Shown: positions 1 through 11,885, counted from the first letter of the stretch. The stretch: 64,000 nucleotides of DNA from Bimastos eiseni (GCA_959347315.1 OY365810.1:11281728-11345727); one strand, 5' to 3'. Numbers and translations: made by a program. Notes: generated from the sequence alone by a model not told the origin.

Positions 1-11
1 CGTACCCCAGC

Positions 12-13
<2 letters not shown>

Positions 14-76
<63 letters not shown>

Positions 77-102
77 ATGATGATGATGATGATGATGATA
101 AC
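14..102. repeat. (GAT)n microsatellite
   Basis: An almost pure GAT/ATG trinucleotide run at the window start, with one TAT interruption. No gene is associated with it. Confidence 0.95.
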
Positions 103-120
103 GATGCTTGTAGTGTATTG

Positions 121-178
121 TATTTAAGTATTTATAGAGCACTTCTAGTCGGGTGAACCGTTCAGAGGCGCTGCCAGT
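121..178 (-). repeat. LINE 3'-tail fragment (CR1/L2-like)
   Basis: Read on the minus strand this gives the motif 'agaggcgct..taaatacttaaatacaata'. The same tail occurs at 15087-15145, 49995-50035 and 57488-57552 in + orientation. It is a short 3' end of a LINE family abundant in this window. Confidence 0.6.
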
Positions 179-639
179 GTACAAATTCCCGCGAGAAGAA
201 GCAGGTTTTGAATAGGAATGCGAGACAGTGGAGGAGAAAAGAATTAAATAAAGATGCAGTTATGGGCGTGGCGCAAGATGTCATCGTACCCAGGCGGGGA
301 ACACGAATAGGGAGGGAGGGATCAGTTTTAACACCTGGAAAGCAATCTATGAACCTAAATAGTTGAAGGGATAGAAAGAGCACGAGCATAGAGAATTTTA
401 CTACAGAATATAAAATTAAGGTTGGGACGGACAAATAGACATGGACAGAAACGAGGCTAAGTAAGGCATAAGAGGCATCAGAGTAATGTGACTCCAAAAC
501 GTTACCTAAAATAGAGGAGATGCTGTCTGGTAAGGGGGCCCAGAAAGTGCCTGTTAGATATATGAGCGGAAACACACTTCGAACACGCGAAGAACAAGCA
601 ATGATATGGAGGAACATTTTAATAGTGTCCCTAATTGCC

Positions 640-1110
640 CAGGAAAATAATAAAAAACAACATTAGTTTAGACACGGATCTCCAAACAATGGATGCACAT
701 CTACATGCTATCACAGAGAAAGAAGTAAAACGATCAATGAATAGATTGAGAAATTGGAAAGTTGCGGGCACAGATGGCAAAGAGGCAGAATTGTTGAAGA
801 GTTGATGAAAGGAAATGGTCATTAGAATTACCAATTTGTGCAATATGTTATGGAACACCTGAGAAATACCAAGAGACTGTCAGGATGGAATCATCATACC
901 AATCCCAAAAGGTGATCATAGAGATTGCACTAAATAGAGGGGAATTACACTGCTCTCTGTGTCAGAAAAAGTAATGTCTGTCATACTTTACGATAAAGTT
1001 CAGGAGGCTGCTGACAGTATTTTACGACAACGGCAGGGTGGATTTAGAAAGAATCGATCCTCCTGGGATCAAATGTGTACATTACGACAGATGATTGAAA
1101 ATTTGTGGCT
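640..1110 (+). mobile_element. Degenerate LINE reverse transcriptase fragment
   Basis: Broken + strand reading frames spell conserved reverse-transcriptase blocks: an IPIPKKGD-like stretch near 900, an RGITLLSV-like stretch near 940, and QGGFRKNRSSWDQM then TLRQMIE near 1035-1100. This order is typical of RTE/L1-like non-LTR elements. Stops and frame changes show it is dead. The sequence from about 180 to 640 is probably more of the same element, but I recognise no motif there. Confidence 0.6.
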
Positions 1111-1329
1111 GAAAACACAAGATTACTTGACAACTTCATATTTCAGTAAATGTTGGCAGTTATATGTGAATATAAATTAGTTTTGCGCCTGTAAACTTTC
1201 ATTTATTAATTTCTACTATTGGCCGGAATATTAACAAAAAGACTGAGAGGTTTACTTTTGAATGGCCCACCCTATATATATAAATGAATATATATGTACA
1301 TATAATTCTTTATATTTCTTTGAGGCTTG

Positions 1330-1860
1330 GATGTCGACAAATCGCCTACGACTCAGCCCAACAAAAACCAATTTATCTGGCTTGGCACTCGCAATCAGCT
1401 TATGCAGCTCGACTTAGTTGCCATTAGTGCTGACTTATCCCTCTCTGTATTTTCTTCTGCTGTCCAGGACATTGGAGTAACGTTGGACCAAGAGCTTGCC
1501 TTTTATTCACCGTCTCTGCCGTGATTCATGCTACCAGTTGCGTCAGCTCCGCACTGTTACTCGCTCGCTAACTCCAGGCGCAACATCTATCCCTGTCAAT
1601 GCTTTTATTACAGTCCGACTAGATTACTGTTGCTCACTCTATGCAGGGTTCCAACTGGGCGGTTGCGGTGTCGTGGACCTGATCTTGCGTTCTGTTGCAC
1701 GTACTGTCAGGCGAATTCCGAAATTTGGCCATGTCTTCAACTATATGCTCGATGTGCTCTACTGGCTCCCTTCCAGCACCGCATCTCATTCCGTATCATC
1801 TCTTTGGTATGGCTGTCCTTGCTGGGTATCGCCCCTGCCTATCTTTGCGATCTCTGATAC
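1330..1860 (+). mobile_element. CR1-like LINE, C-terminal RT part, degenerate
   Basis: Two or three overlapping frames together read like the end of a CR1-clade ORF2: KNQFIWLGTRNQL, then DIGVTLDQEL, then HRLCRDSCYQLRQLRTV, LDYCCSLYAG and ISLVW..LGIAPAYLCDL. At least two frame changes (near 1500 and 1620) make it inactive. It belongs to a different family from the element at 640-1110. Confidence 0.75.
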
Positions 1861-1904
1861 TCTACTTTTAGTGCACCGAGTTGCCGCTTTCACCGCTCCG
1901 GTAC

Positions 1905-1962
1905 GTGACGTTTTGGCGAAGCCGTTTTGTCGCAGCGCTGTTTTGGCGCAGGACGTTTGGGC
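1905..1962 (+). repeat. Short tandem repeat, GTTTTGGCGNAG unit
   Basis: About four imperfect copies of a 13-15 base unit (GACGTTTTGGCGAAGCC and variants). The wording resembles the tips of the foldback element at 3922-4449, which also contains ATTTTGGCG, so this may be a solitary tip of that kind of element. Confidence 0.5.
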
Positions 1963-2252
1963 GCAGATCTGTGATATAATAATATTGTATGTTATATATT
2001 TTATAAATTTATTATATGGGAATCTATCACTTTAGTGCCGGAATGGAATCAGTGCGCAATAAGTGCTCATATATAAGCTCATATATAATCATATCTACAT
2101 TAAATAATAAAATTAAATAAATAATAATCTTTGCCTACGCTTTCAATTTTGAACCCGTGATTGTTTATATGACGGTTCTCGTGACTTGTTCTAATTTGAA
2201 TGTTGCATATTCAGAATTTTAATTGAAAACAATTCAAATTGTAGATTGTGGA

Positions 2253-3241
2253 ATGACAACTTTGGAAACATCATATTTGAGTATTTTGCAGTATTTGGGA
2301 AGTAGAAACTTTCGTGAAGAATTCAGCAACTGTGAACGGTTTCGCATTTCTCTTTACACTTTAAGAGAAGAACTGTCAAATTTTATAAGAATAAGATTCC
2401 AGGAATTTATACAAAATTTGGCTGACAAAAGTAATTCATCTATCAAAGAAGCGATTAGGGTGAACGTTCGACTTGAGGATCCTCTTGATAGACCTAATTC
2501 CCTGCCACTTGCCCAGCGGCGCATAGCATGCATCAATGAAGTGGATCGTTGTCAGTTTGCAGCTGATTGGCGCACATTTGCTGTATGTTACACAGAGGGC
2601 TTTTTGAATAGACCTAATGATAACAAGCCTAGATGTATAAGAGACAAATGCATTGACAACGCTGATCCAAAGGACTTTCTTGACATTATAAAGAACTGTT
2701 CCTTGTTTTCCACTGATTTGTATGCAGCTGCATACAATATCATAGGACACCGCAATAAATACTACGGACATCTCCCTGTGTTGCTCATCAAGGCTCATGA
2801 TAAAGACCTTATTCTCAATGCAATTAGCTCACTTAGGTGGCTAATTCACAGATAGAAGTGACTGCAGGGACCGAAACTTTTGTTATGATGAATGTGAAGG
2901 ATTTTGCAGACGAGACTAATAGAGCTCATAAGATGTTCCTCGAGAAGCTGAAACTGAACGATGCATCTAACAGCGATGTCTTAGATTGGCTGAGCAGTGC
3001 AGCAATAAATCTGTGTGTGAATTCAAAAGACGTAGAAGTAAGAGGCTTGCTGAATCATGTTGATGAATTAGCAATTGCAGTCAAAAATTGTTTCGAGCGG
3101 GCGAATGATTTCTTAGGTGATTTGTCAGAAGAAGAAAGAGATCGTGTGCGTTTCAGCCAGGCCCTCTTTACACAGACCTTCGAAGGAAAACCAGCTGAAC
3201 GCAACCCAGTTAAGCGTGATTACGATGAGGACAGAAGTTAG
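2253..3241 (+). CDS. Intronless HEPN-like (DZIP3-type) gene, probably frameshifted
   Basis: The first frame runs from the ATG at 2253 to a stop at 2855 (about 200 residues). A second open frame continues from about 2837 to the TAG at 3239-3241 (about 130 residues). Near the end of the first part the sequence YNIIGHRNKYYGH contains an R-x5-H motif flanked by helical sequence, as in HEPN domains, particularly the DZIP3/hRUL138-type that is expanded in marine invertebrates. The second part is helical and highly charged (FADETNRAHKMFLEKLK, then a SEEERDRV segment). The switch of frame within 2837-2861 suggests a one-base indel in a single original gene, since the two parts abut without a splice signal. 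An AATAAA lies about 105 bases after the stop. There are no introns, so it is either a genuine single-exon gene or an old retrocopy. HEPN domains are known as RNA-binding or RNase modules; no activity can be claimed here. Confidence 0.55.
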
Positions 3242-3351
3242 TATTTCACGTTTCTAAAATAATTTGAATAATGTTGGAAACTATGCTACGCTTATCTACT
3301 TTTTTATATAATTTTTTGCTCAAAAAGTTTTATCAACATTTAAAAATAAAA

Positions 3352-3473
3352 GCCGTAAAAATAAGTGCCTGGACACCACCCATGACCGTATCAGAGATAT
3401 AATTGTGTTGTCCCCAGTGCTTAAAGTGAGCCTGGACGGTCATGGGTGGTGTCCAGGCACTTATTTTTACGGC
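3352..3473. repeat. Perfect 38-bp inverted repeat with 46-base loop
   Basis: Bases 3352-3389 are the exact reverse complement of 3436-3473 (arm begins GCCGTAAAAATAAGTGCCTG). The right arm is the start of a dispersed repeat seen again at 32398, so the left arm looks like a head-to-head partial copy of the same repeat. Confidence 0.9.
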
Positions 3474-3660
3474 TGGACGCCGTCCTGCCACTTATTTGAC
3501 CAGCAGAGCGAGGACGCCGTCCATGATCGTCCATGCAACATTGCAATGTCTCTATATATATGTACGTTATTATCAACAGGAAAAAGAGGAGGAAAAATAT
3601 TTCGCACAAACTTTAGTTCCCCAACTTTCAATACGATGCCGGCGTCACTGCATTTGAATA
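3413..3660 (+). repeat. Dispersed repeat family X, copy 1
   Basis: About 240 bases starting CAGTGCTTAAAGTGAGCCTG are repeated with about 85% identity at 32398-32650. Both contain the phrases 'ggctggacgccgtcctg' and 'atcaacaggaaaaagagga'. There is no coding potential; it is probably a non-autonomous transposon. Confidence 0.75.
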
Positions 3661-3921
3661 TTTCATCGATGGCCGCTTGCTATGTTTTAAGGCAAACGAC
3701 GGCACCGTCGTCAATTGCTGTTTAAATGGTGGCGTAACTGAAAACAGACTGACTTGTAGCCCGAAATGAGTCAAAAACCTCGTTAGGGTCAGGGATTTGC
3801 GGGGTATTTTGGCTGTCATTTAAAACCGATGCCTCAGATGGCACGATAAACCGGCACGGACCTCGAACCGCCCTATGTCCAGGCTGCGACTAGCCAACGG
3901 CGGACGGCAATATCAAAGGTG
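3661..3921. other. No recognisable gene
   Basis: I see no conserved coding or RNA signal in this stretch between the dispersed repeat and the foldback element. Confidence 0.5.
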
Positions 3922-4449
3922 ACCGGACAATTCGGCGACGGACAATTCGGCGTCGGACAATTCGGCGCGCGGGCATTTTGGCGCGCAGACAATTCGGCGA
4001 CGGACAATTCGATGCCGGTTGAGTTTGTAAGTGTGTTAGATCAGATGTCTGTATGTAGTAACTCACATTTTGAAAATATTCAGAATGGGAGCGAAATAAT
4101 ATTCTCCATATTATGCAGCACATGTTTGGTTATTGTAAAGTCATAGTCAACACATACGGACCGTGTCACCTTCTAACTAGAGTAGTCCTCCACTGTAGAT
4201 AAAACTAAAGAATAGTACAAATTACATCGATTTCGGTTTCTGAATCACATAGTAGGCCTAATTAATAACTAGACATGTGCTGGTTAATATGGAGAACGCT
4301 ATTTCGCTTCCATTCTGAATTTAAAAAAATGCCATACCTACATCTGGTCTGAATACACTTACTAACTCATTCGGCGCCGAATTGTCCGTCTCCGAATTGT
4401 CCGACGCCGAATTGTCCGTCGCCGATCTGTCCTGCGCCGAATAGTCCGG
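3922..4449. mobile_element. Foldback element with (GACAATTCGGCG)n tips
   Basis: The left tip (3922-4012) carries about five copies of GACAATTCGGCG-type units. The right tip (4371-4449) carries the same units in inverse orientation (CGCCGAATTGTC). Inside the tips, 4019-4125 is a diverged inverted copy of 4267-4370; both arms include 'ttcagaatggNagcgaaataNNNttctccatatta'-like sequence. The middle (4126-4266) is unpaired. Tandem-repeat tips around long inverted arms define a foldback-type DNA transposon. No transposase is present and no clear target duplication is seen. Confidence 0.75.
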
Positions 4450-4644
4450 GAACCCTATCAAACCTAAGACCACACTACAGTTGTCCTATACCACGTTGTC
4501 CTCGCAGGGGCTGTCAACGGCAGGAATCAAAGAATCTTGGATTGCTCTTGAACCGTAGCAAATGCGAAATCGCGTGTCACAACTCCCAGATGCCAAGAAA
4601 TGATTCTGCGTTCCAAGATTCCAAGAATTCACGAGCAAAGCCCT

Positions 4645-5279
4645 CGAGGATATGACCTTGTTGGGTGCACCTCTGTTTCTAGGTCCAACTGTGAACATGG
4701 CCGTTAATTCAAAGGCTAATGACCTTGAGAGGGCAATCGGAAGATTGTTCTTGCTTTATACACACGATGCTCTGGTTCTGCTGAGAAACAGTCTAAGTGT
4801 TCCGAAGCTCTTATACAGTCTGCGCACAGCCGTCTGCGCTGATTGCCCGGTCTTGGCTCGGTTTGATCAACTGTTGAGAGAAGGACTGTCAACCAGTTTA
4901 AATGTGGACCTTGACAATGACCGTTGGTTCCAGGCTTCTTTACCAGTGAGAGATGGTGGTCTGGCAGTTCGTCTGCATCTACACTTTCTGTCTTCCTGGC
5001 TTAAGCTGCTAGTACAAGCGAACTCCAGGCATGCATCCTACCAACAGAGTCTGCTGAGGAACCATATGAACTTGCGAGTTCAGCACTCAAAGCTTGGAAG
5101 ACCCTAACAGATGCAGAACCACCAACAGGAGCAGCGAGTCATCGCCAGAAAGAATGGGACCTCCGATTCACAGACAAGGCATGGAAAGGTCTGCTGGAAT
5201 CCAATAACAATCCATGTGACCGTGCTCGCCTGCTGGTCTCACGAGCACCTCATTCTAGAGACTGGTTGCTAGTCAATTG
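4645..5279 (+). mobile_element. LINE fragment, same family as 37434-38875
   Basis: The frame from about 4652 to 5107 reads DDLERA/DALVLLRNSLSVPKLLYSL, FDQLLREGL and WFQASLPVRDGGL, matching the pattern of the larger copy at 37513 (DALLILRHSIGSPKLMHLL, YDDLLRGGI, WGQATLSIRMGGL). After a frameshift near 5105 it continues to WLLVN followed by a stop at 5279. It is the region just after the reverse transcriptase of a non-LTR element, truncated at both ends. Confidence 0.7.
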
Positions 5280-5297
5280 ATGCAATTGATAGTTAGA

Positions 5298-5632
5298 AGG
5301 TTCAATAGTCCGAAGGTTCGTTAGTCCGAAGGTTCGATAGTCCGAAGATTCTATACTCCGACATTAATTTTAATAGAAGCTGGCTTAATTGATGAAAAGA
5401 ATGTGTAAAACTGGGAGCTTCATTGATATGAAAGGAATCATACCTTAAGGAAAGCTGGATGATTCAAAACGATGGAGCAATCCAGCTTCTATAGCCAAAA
5501 ATAATTTTGTTAATCAATTAGCTTCCATTAAATCGCAATCATATCACCTATCGACCGGACACCATGCAATCTTCGGCCAGTGCCTATCGAACCTTGGGAC
5601 TATTGAATCTTCGGACTATAGACACAGAACCA
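5298..5632. mobile_element. Foldback element with (GGTTCGATAGTCCGAA)n tips, copy 1
   Basis: The left tip has three to four 16-base units GGTTCGATAGTCCGAA. The right tip (about 5590-5632) has the inverse form (TTCGGACTATNGAAC). The interior is built of roughly 40-base units of the 'TTCATCAATCCAGCTTCTATTTAGGCA' type on the minus strand. An inverted second copy lies at 39397-39689, sharing 'gaccggacacc' and 'atcacctatcg'. Confidence 0.7.
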
Positions 5633-8292
5633 CTGAACTCGATGCGATGCGGAACCGCAAGCCAGTGCAGAACGTCAAAGTGTTTTTGGATTAAATGTTT
5701 TACATTTTAGGTTGGCCAGTTCGGTGGGTCTTGTGACCTTTCTGAGCTATCCGTTAGTTTCCAAAATGTCAATAATGATGATTGCTTCATATTGTTGATT
5801 TAAATTGGAAACAATAAAATTGTTTGTGGATAATAAGAAATTATGTTCATTGTTCATTCACTGAACAACTCCGAATTTGAATTGGTATATTGAACCATTT
5901 ATCCAATTGAACCATCTTCACTTGCATCTTTAGAACATGGTTATTCTGCCAAGGAAAATACAAAAGAGACAATCAAACTTAAAGTATATGGGTAAGGTAT
6001 TGGGGTCCGTCAAGATATCCTAAGATCTCCACCGCTGGGGAATCCTAAATAAAGTTAACGAAAGACATAAATTGGTATCAAAGAGCCATTGCACACTGTA
6101 TATAAAAAATATCTCAATGGGCATAGCGATGATTTGGCAAGCTCGATATGTAACACATAGACTAGAAACAATTCAAAAGGAATGGGCTTAAATAGGCCAT
6201 CAATTAAACAAGAACATACCAGATAACAATGCTTTCCCGAAAGCAAGAATTGATTCAGGCATGACTAAATGAAACACCGGCTGTTGATGTGCAACATTAA
6301 AATGTTATTTGTTTTTCTTTCTGTTTGTGTTCGTAAGGATACGTTGTGCCCCTTTCGGGTGGTGCAGACACAGTCTTTGATGCGACCGGATACGACATGG
6401 AGGAAAACGTATGTCCATCCTGTGGACAAGAGTTCACTATCCACAAATACAAGGGAGGAATAAGTCGTATCTGTCCGAAATGAGCCAAACCTGGGCAATG
6501 AGAAAATTGTTTCGTGGCTGACGCGTGTGATGCTTTCGCGCAATAAATCATCGACTTTACAATAAAGTCGTATAACATTTATTTGCATATATTTCATTGT
6601 TTGCATCACGCAAGTGCGTCCTTCAGCCACAAATAATTATCTATTATTTTGTCTGTATTTGAGACTTCATGTAGCCGGATTTAAGTACAGTCGGAATAAA
6701 ACCCCTCGCTTAACTTAATATGCATCTGTTTTCAAGATTATAGCCTAGGTCTAAATTTGACACCTGTCCTTGACAATTTTCAGAGTCGAAACTTAGCCCA
6801 AGGAGAAATTATTCCACTTTGTTGTTGCCAAAGCCTCGTGTTTTACAGTTTCCATACATATTTAATTTCCTCATCACGTCATTGTTACGGCGAACCGCTT
6901 TAAGAGGCTCGCACATAGAAAATACGTGAGAAGAAATACAATTGTCCAAAGCTGACAAGAAGTTCTACCTAAAATTCCAGCATCCTGCGCGCAACCTTTT
7001 TGAATCTAAGCCAACATTTTTGAGGCGTCATGAACTCACCTTGCAAGAAAGGCCAACATTTCATCTTACGCATCTGTTGTTCAAAGCAGTTTTATGAATC
7101 GACGTGACCTATACAGTTACTTTGATAAACGTATATTCAATTATATAATGGAAAACAGTAATAGAAAGCATGTATCCTGTTAATTTTGGTTTACCAAGAA
7201 ATTTTTTACCAAGAAATTTTTGAACAAACCTCTGCGTCTTTTTACTCTCACGTAATCTTTGGTTTGACAATTTACAGTGATTTGTTGGCAGACTTAGTCG
7301 TGTCTTTCAATTTTACAATGTGATTTGGTTTATAATAACACCATCAGTTTATTGCTCCAGTAAAAAAAGATACTTTCGTTAACAATATGCATTAGTAATT
7401 CTGGTGGTAACAAGAGGAGACCCAGAAGGGACCGTGGTCCCGCTAGGTAGGACCACTTATATTAAATAAGTACGCAAGAAAAGAATTTCTAGATAGCTAA
7501 GGATTGATAATGAAATTTAACTATAACAACAGAGTTAAACGTAAGCAATCAGAAAAAACACGTTTAAACATAATAAGCAATGTAGGTATCCAATTAAACG
7601 TTCTGGTCAGTAATCCATGTTCTTAAGTGGTGCTCGAAAGGCTTTTAGTTTGAGATACTGCGAAGGCACTGAGGTATTTTATTCTATTCTTATGGTCAGG
7701 CACATCTGGTCGAAAATCTACGAGAGTTAGTAATACGAGCAAACTCACATCTGTATGAGATTAGATTTCTCGTGTTGTAGGAGTGGATGTCTTAGGTAGG
7801 ATATAATTATCAATGAATTGGTACGACTGAAGTGTATTTTAGGTAATTGGTAAGATTTTTAGTCTTTAAGCAATATTCTGCTACTCGTGATGTCCGAATT
7901 TTATTTCACCTACAATGTACAGGTAATATATAATAGCGTGTAACGGTATTTATTGGGAACACGTCAATCGTTCATTTGCAAGTAACGTCGCTGAGACAGG
8001 TAGCTTGAGTCTGAGTATCATGTCAGATAACACTGGACAACACATTTTAATGAAAGTTATGCCTCTTAGATTAAATGTGTGTTTTATTATAAGTTTCAGG
8101 GTGAGTAACACGAATATTAAAATGAAATTAATTAATTGGCTACCATTTCGTAGAAGTGAGCAAAAGTTGCTATTGTCACCGAACAATGAAATGGGCTTAC
8201 ATATAAATTACCTGTAAAAGCAAAGGTTCACTTCAACTTCCGAAGGTGTGCATTGCTTGTCACTTGTATAGCAGCTCAAGATCATCTAAGGC
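5633..8292. other. Gene-poor stretch; possible zinc-ribbon relic at 6345-6470
   Basis: I see no multi-exon gene. At 6345-6470 (+) a short frame reads ENVCPSCGQEF followed 14 residues later by ICPK and then TGA. This is a treble-clef or zinc-ribbon pattern (CxxC ... CxxC) in which the fourth cysteine codon has become a stop. An in-frame TAA lies just upstream and no splice site supports it, so it is at most a fossil. Confidence 0.3.
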
Positions 8293-8350
8293 AGGCGTGT
8301 CAAAGAGCTGCCCGGCAAGCCATTTCTGGCCCGCCAATGTTGTTTACATG
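8293..8350 (+). mobile_element. hAT-like transposon left end (remnant)
   Basis: CAGGCGTGTCAAAGAGCTGCCC followed by 'ctggcccgcc' matches the well-known terminal pattern of Charlie-type hAT elements (CAGGNGTGTCAAA...CTGGCCCGCC). I found no matching right terminus. Minus-strand frames at 8510-8930 could be decayed transposase but show no diagnostic motif. Confidence 0.45.
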
Positions 8351-11200
8351 ACCCGCAGAGCCTTGGCTAAAGACTACGCAATTTGAGAATAAAAATGAAA
8401 ATTTGTAATACTTAGAGTTGATGAGTTTTCCGCTATTCTTGCAATAATAATCAATAGATAATAAAGTTCAAAACTGAGATTTGTGAAGTCCAATTAAACT
8501 GTTTGCAAGTTAGAAGTGCACAATTGAAGATTTTAACTTTGGAAAACTAACAAAAGATTTGACAATCCTGGTTAGCGTACAACGGCAGTCAGACAACATG
8601 GAAGTGGACCAGCTTTCCGGGAAACGTTTCTCCATAGCAGCAATTTCCTTGTGAAAAAGTTCATCGTGCTCATCACTGGCCATGCAACAGTTGTGTGAGG
8701 AATAATCCAAGTGAGAATGGGCGTAAGGGGATCTTTAAGGACATGTTGCAGAAAAGTTTGTGTCCCATTCTCTCTTACCTCTATTATGCAGCAGCGTGCT
8801 TTTTCAATTATGGGCTTGGACTCTTGCCTAGGAACTCTCGGTCCCCTTTCTATTCTACTCTGAAATCTTGCTTCTTTAGCAGAGGTTGGACTGGAAGCGC
8901 CCCTGAGTGGATTTCTTGATGAGGTCTTCAACCAAATTCCTCTAATTTTCTATCCTGACTTTGCCGAGGAAGTGAGTTTACACCAGACGAAATGATTCAC
9001 TTTTCCTTTCCCGCATAGATTTTTTCAAGATGCTGTACCCGTTTCAGCAATGGAGTAATGACCTTTTTCTGTGTTGCAAAAATGTCTTCCCACAAATATA
9101 CCAAAGTTATTTGACCTGTTAACACAGCGATGAGGCATGACAAAGTATACCCCTACACTTCCGTAATACTAGCGACACTTGCCAAATGGTTGTGACTTAA
9201 ATGATATGCAAATCCTTCAAAACTTTTCATTTTACCACTACGCTTGCATTATCAGTCGTCGGCGATCATGAAGCCGTGATGTCATGACTCACCTGCATTA
9301 CATCAGACAATGATGCACTACCTCCTGGGGCAAGTCAATGGCAATACGACAGAATACGTTGCAACATGTAGTTTCAAACACAGCATTGCTAAATGCACTC
9401 AATGCGTAATGAGATTGACACGTAGCGACCTCTATCTATCGTAAATGAGAGCCAATCAACAAATTTCATTGTCATTTTCGTGTTCAGCACCTCAAAGTTA
9501 GTAAAGTTTTTCTATTTTCATGTAAAAGGCAAATCTTGTGTAGTCCAGTGTAATAAAAGGCAGATGTTGTATTCAAGCCTACATGTACATGCATGTTCAT
9601 GTAGGCTTACACCACATTGCCATACATTACCACGAAGACGGAATCATTCATTGCACAAGAACGTTTTACAAGCAGTTTGGCGAGAGACGTATTTCGTGCA
9701 ATGCTGTTAAAATGGATTATTAGAATAGAATCTATATTGAACGAACGTATGAATACCAAGACATCAACCGAGAAAGCACTATAACCTGACAGCAAATTGG
9801 TCCATACCCATACGATTAATCCAATGTAAATTGTGAGGCCTTAAATTTGTATTATGGCACAAAACACAACTTTGTGAAGAATATTTGGGCCTATATCAAG
9901 TCAGCCAAATCCAGATTATTCGGTCAAATTAATTCCACTTGAATCCACTATAGGAATACCTGGTCGATTTGGTGCGTTAAGACCTACGTCGGCTACTCCA
10001 ATGGCATCGGCCAATTAGGTGTTTTTTTGGTCGTAACTGAGAACAAAATTTCCACATCTGAGCTTGACAGCATGCACTCCTGCTTCCGTTGGTAGAAGGG
10101 CGAAATAAAATTTCAGAATAAATAAATAAATAAATAAATTGCTGTAAGAAAAATTTCTAGAAGATGGACAAAGATTTGTGTCAAGAAAATATTTGTATTA
10201 TTATTAATATATGAGATTATTTGCGCTCCTGATTAGGCAATCTCGAAGGGGTGCCATATAAAAGTGTTGTAAGAATAAAGTGAGCTACATTTTGAACTTA
10301 ACCTTGCTTCAAAACTTGAAATTGCATTGTCTTATAGAAAAATTAAATAATGCTTCATCATTCGATTATTCAGTAGTAGTAAATTATTTTGCAAGCGTGA
10401 GGCAAAAAGTAAGTTTCACTTGTATCAGACACTGAGACTACACAATAATACTTTACTAGCTAAATACATGAACTATAGGTCCTGTTTAGATTATAATGTT
10501 AATTAAGTATTTCTAAGTATATGAAGCTACAATTTAACGTACTTTTTTTTTTCAATTCTAACCTCTTTAATTTTGTGAATTTAAAAATTAAAATATTAAA
10601 GCTATAATAGGCTTACTTATTATAGTAACTAGTCCTAACAACTTAATAAATTAATCAATTTTGTTGTTGATTGACTATGGTAGTCAAGTAGTATATAATA
10701 TCTCTACTTATGACATTAATATTTAAGTGAAAAACGCAAAAATCCAACAAAATACATAAGAACAACTGACTTCTTTTTAATCGCTGTTATAATATGCTGG
10801 GTTGTCGAGCCGCCAAAATGCAGCTTCACTTAAGGTCGCCAAATGCCTTGAACTGGGCCTGTATTAGATTATCGGATTACCTTGTGATATCCAATCCAAG
10901 TCTCAGCTGGAAAAATCAAAATTCTTGCAATCAATCACAAAAATTAGATGTATTTTGATACACAGGTATGCAACAATTTATTTGCATCCATGAGTATTAT
11001 GTGTAAATGAGTGTTTTTAAACTACAGAAAACTAATTATGCTACCCGTGATTATGTGAAAAATGTAATATCAATTGATCTTGATAACAAGTACCTTGCCT
11101 ATTATACAGTAATATTATTTTACATTTCAATTTATCATAGAATCAGAATGAATCTTTCTCCCATTATGCTTCCAATATCCCTAGTAATGATATCGATCAA
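8351..11200. other. No recognisable gene
   Basis: AT-rich sequence with a short (AAAT)n run at 10117-10139. All frames are short and show no family pattern that I know. Confidence 0.5.
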
Positions 11201-11254
11201 GTGTTAGTGTTCTTTTTCTTCCACATTTCATTCCGACTGGATTCCATCGTCTTC

Positions 11255-11380
11255 AGGGCAGATCGACGAGAATGTTACTATGGCTTCTTCGGTTTGTTTG
11301 ACATTCCTTGTTTAAGAGACACTAGAAATATAAATAAGACAGATACGAGATCGAAATTCTTTCAGCCAAGTACGATGAGC
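11255..11380 (+). CDS. Possible small exon with paired cysteines
   Basis: After an acceptor-like 'cttcag' at 11250-11256 the frame reads ADRRECYYGFFGLFDIPCLRDT, then runs to a stop at 11383. I do not recognise the family. It may belong with the cysteine-rich frame 230 bases downstream. No donor was identified. Confidence 0.2.
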
Positions 11381-11613
11381 TAATAATAATGGAAACTATA
11401 TAGAAGAAGTTTCTTTAACAAGTTTGATAGTTCCACGAATCGACGCTGTCCCGCTAATAAGAGTAACTTGGTGAGGACATAGTGAAATCGTATTCCGAGT
11501 GAGATTTATGAATTAAAAACTCATGTTGTGATTTATCACCACTTATAAGATAAGGTTACGAAATCTGCTTCAATGACCGTAAAATTGTTGAATAATATTT
11601 ATTGATCTCGGCA

Positions 11614-11885
11614 GAGAGTACACAACCTGTCGGTGTGCCTGCATTGGTCGCCCTGCAAGTTTGTCTATTTGTCGAGATTCTTATCGCCTACATGGACTTT
11701 ATTCTGTTCAACAAATTGACCTATGTCTACGTCTTGAGTGTCCTTCGGTGCGGACTGTGGAGTGTAGACACGTCACTCTTGAAGGAAGAGACAACAGAAA
11801 TCCACAGCACATGACAATCGCAAAACGCACGTTACTTTATTTGCAACCGCACGACAATCATTTTGGGAGGAAAACGATCAAATAG
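11614..11885 (+). CDS. Cysteine-rich terminal exon, unknown family
   Basis: After an acceptor-like 'tctcggcag' (ends 11613-11616) one frame is open to the TAG at 11883-11885. It reads TTCRCACIGRPASLSICRDS, then LCLRLECPS, then VECRHVTLEG, and ends in a basic tail. There are eight cysteines in the first 55 residues, suggesting a small disulfide-bonded extracellular module. I do not recognise it, and it does not match the ADAM Cys-rich exons nearby. It could be the last exon of a lost or unseen gene; a chance frame is possible. Confidence 0.25.

Noticed and set aside
6345..6470. Zinc-ribbon-like frame CPSCGQEF...ICPK
   Set aside because: Bounded by in-frame stops, the fourth Cys is a stop codon, and there are no splice sites; kept only as a possible relic.
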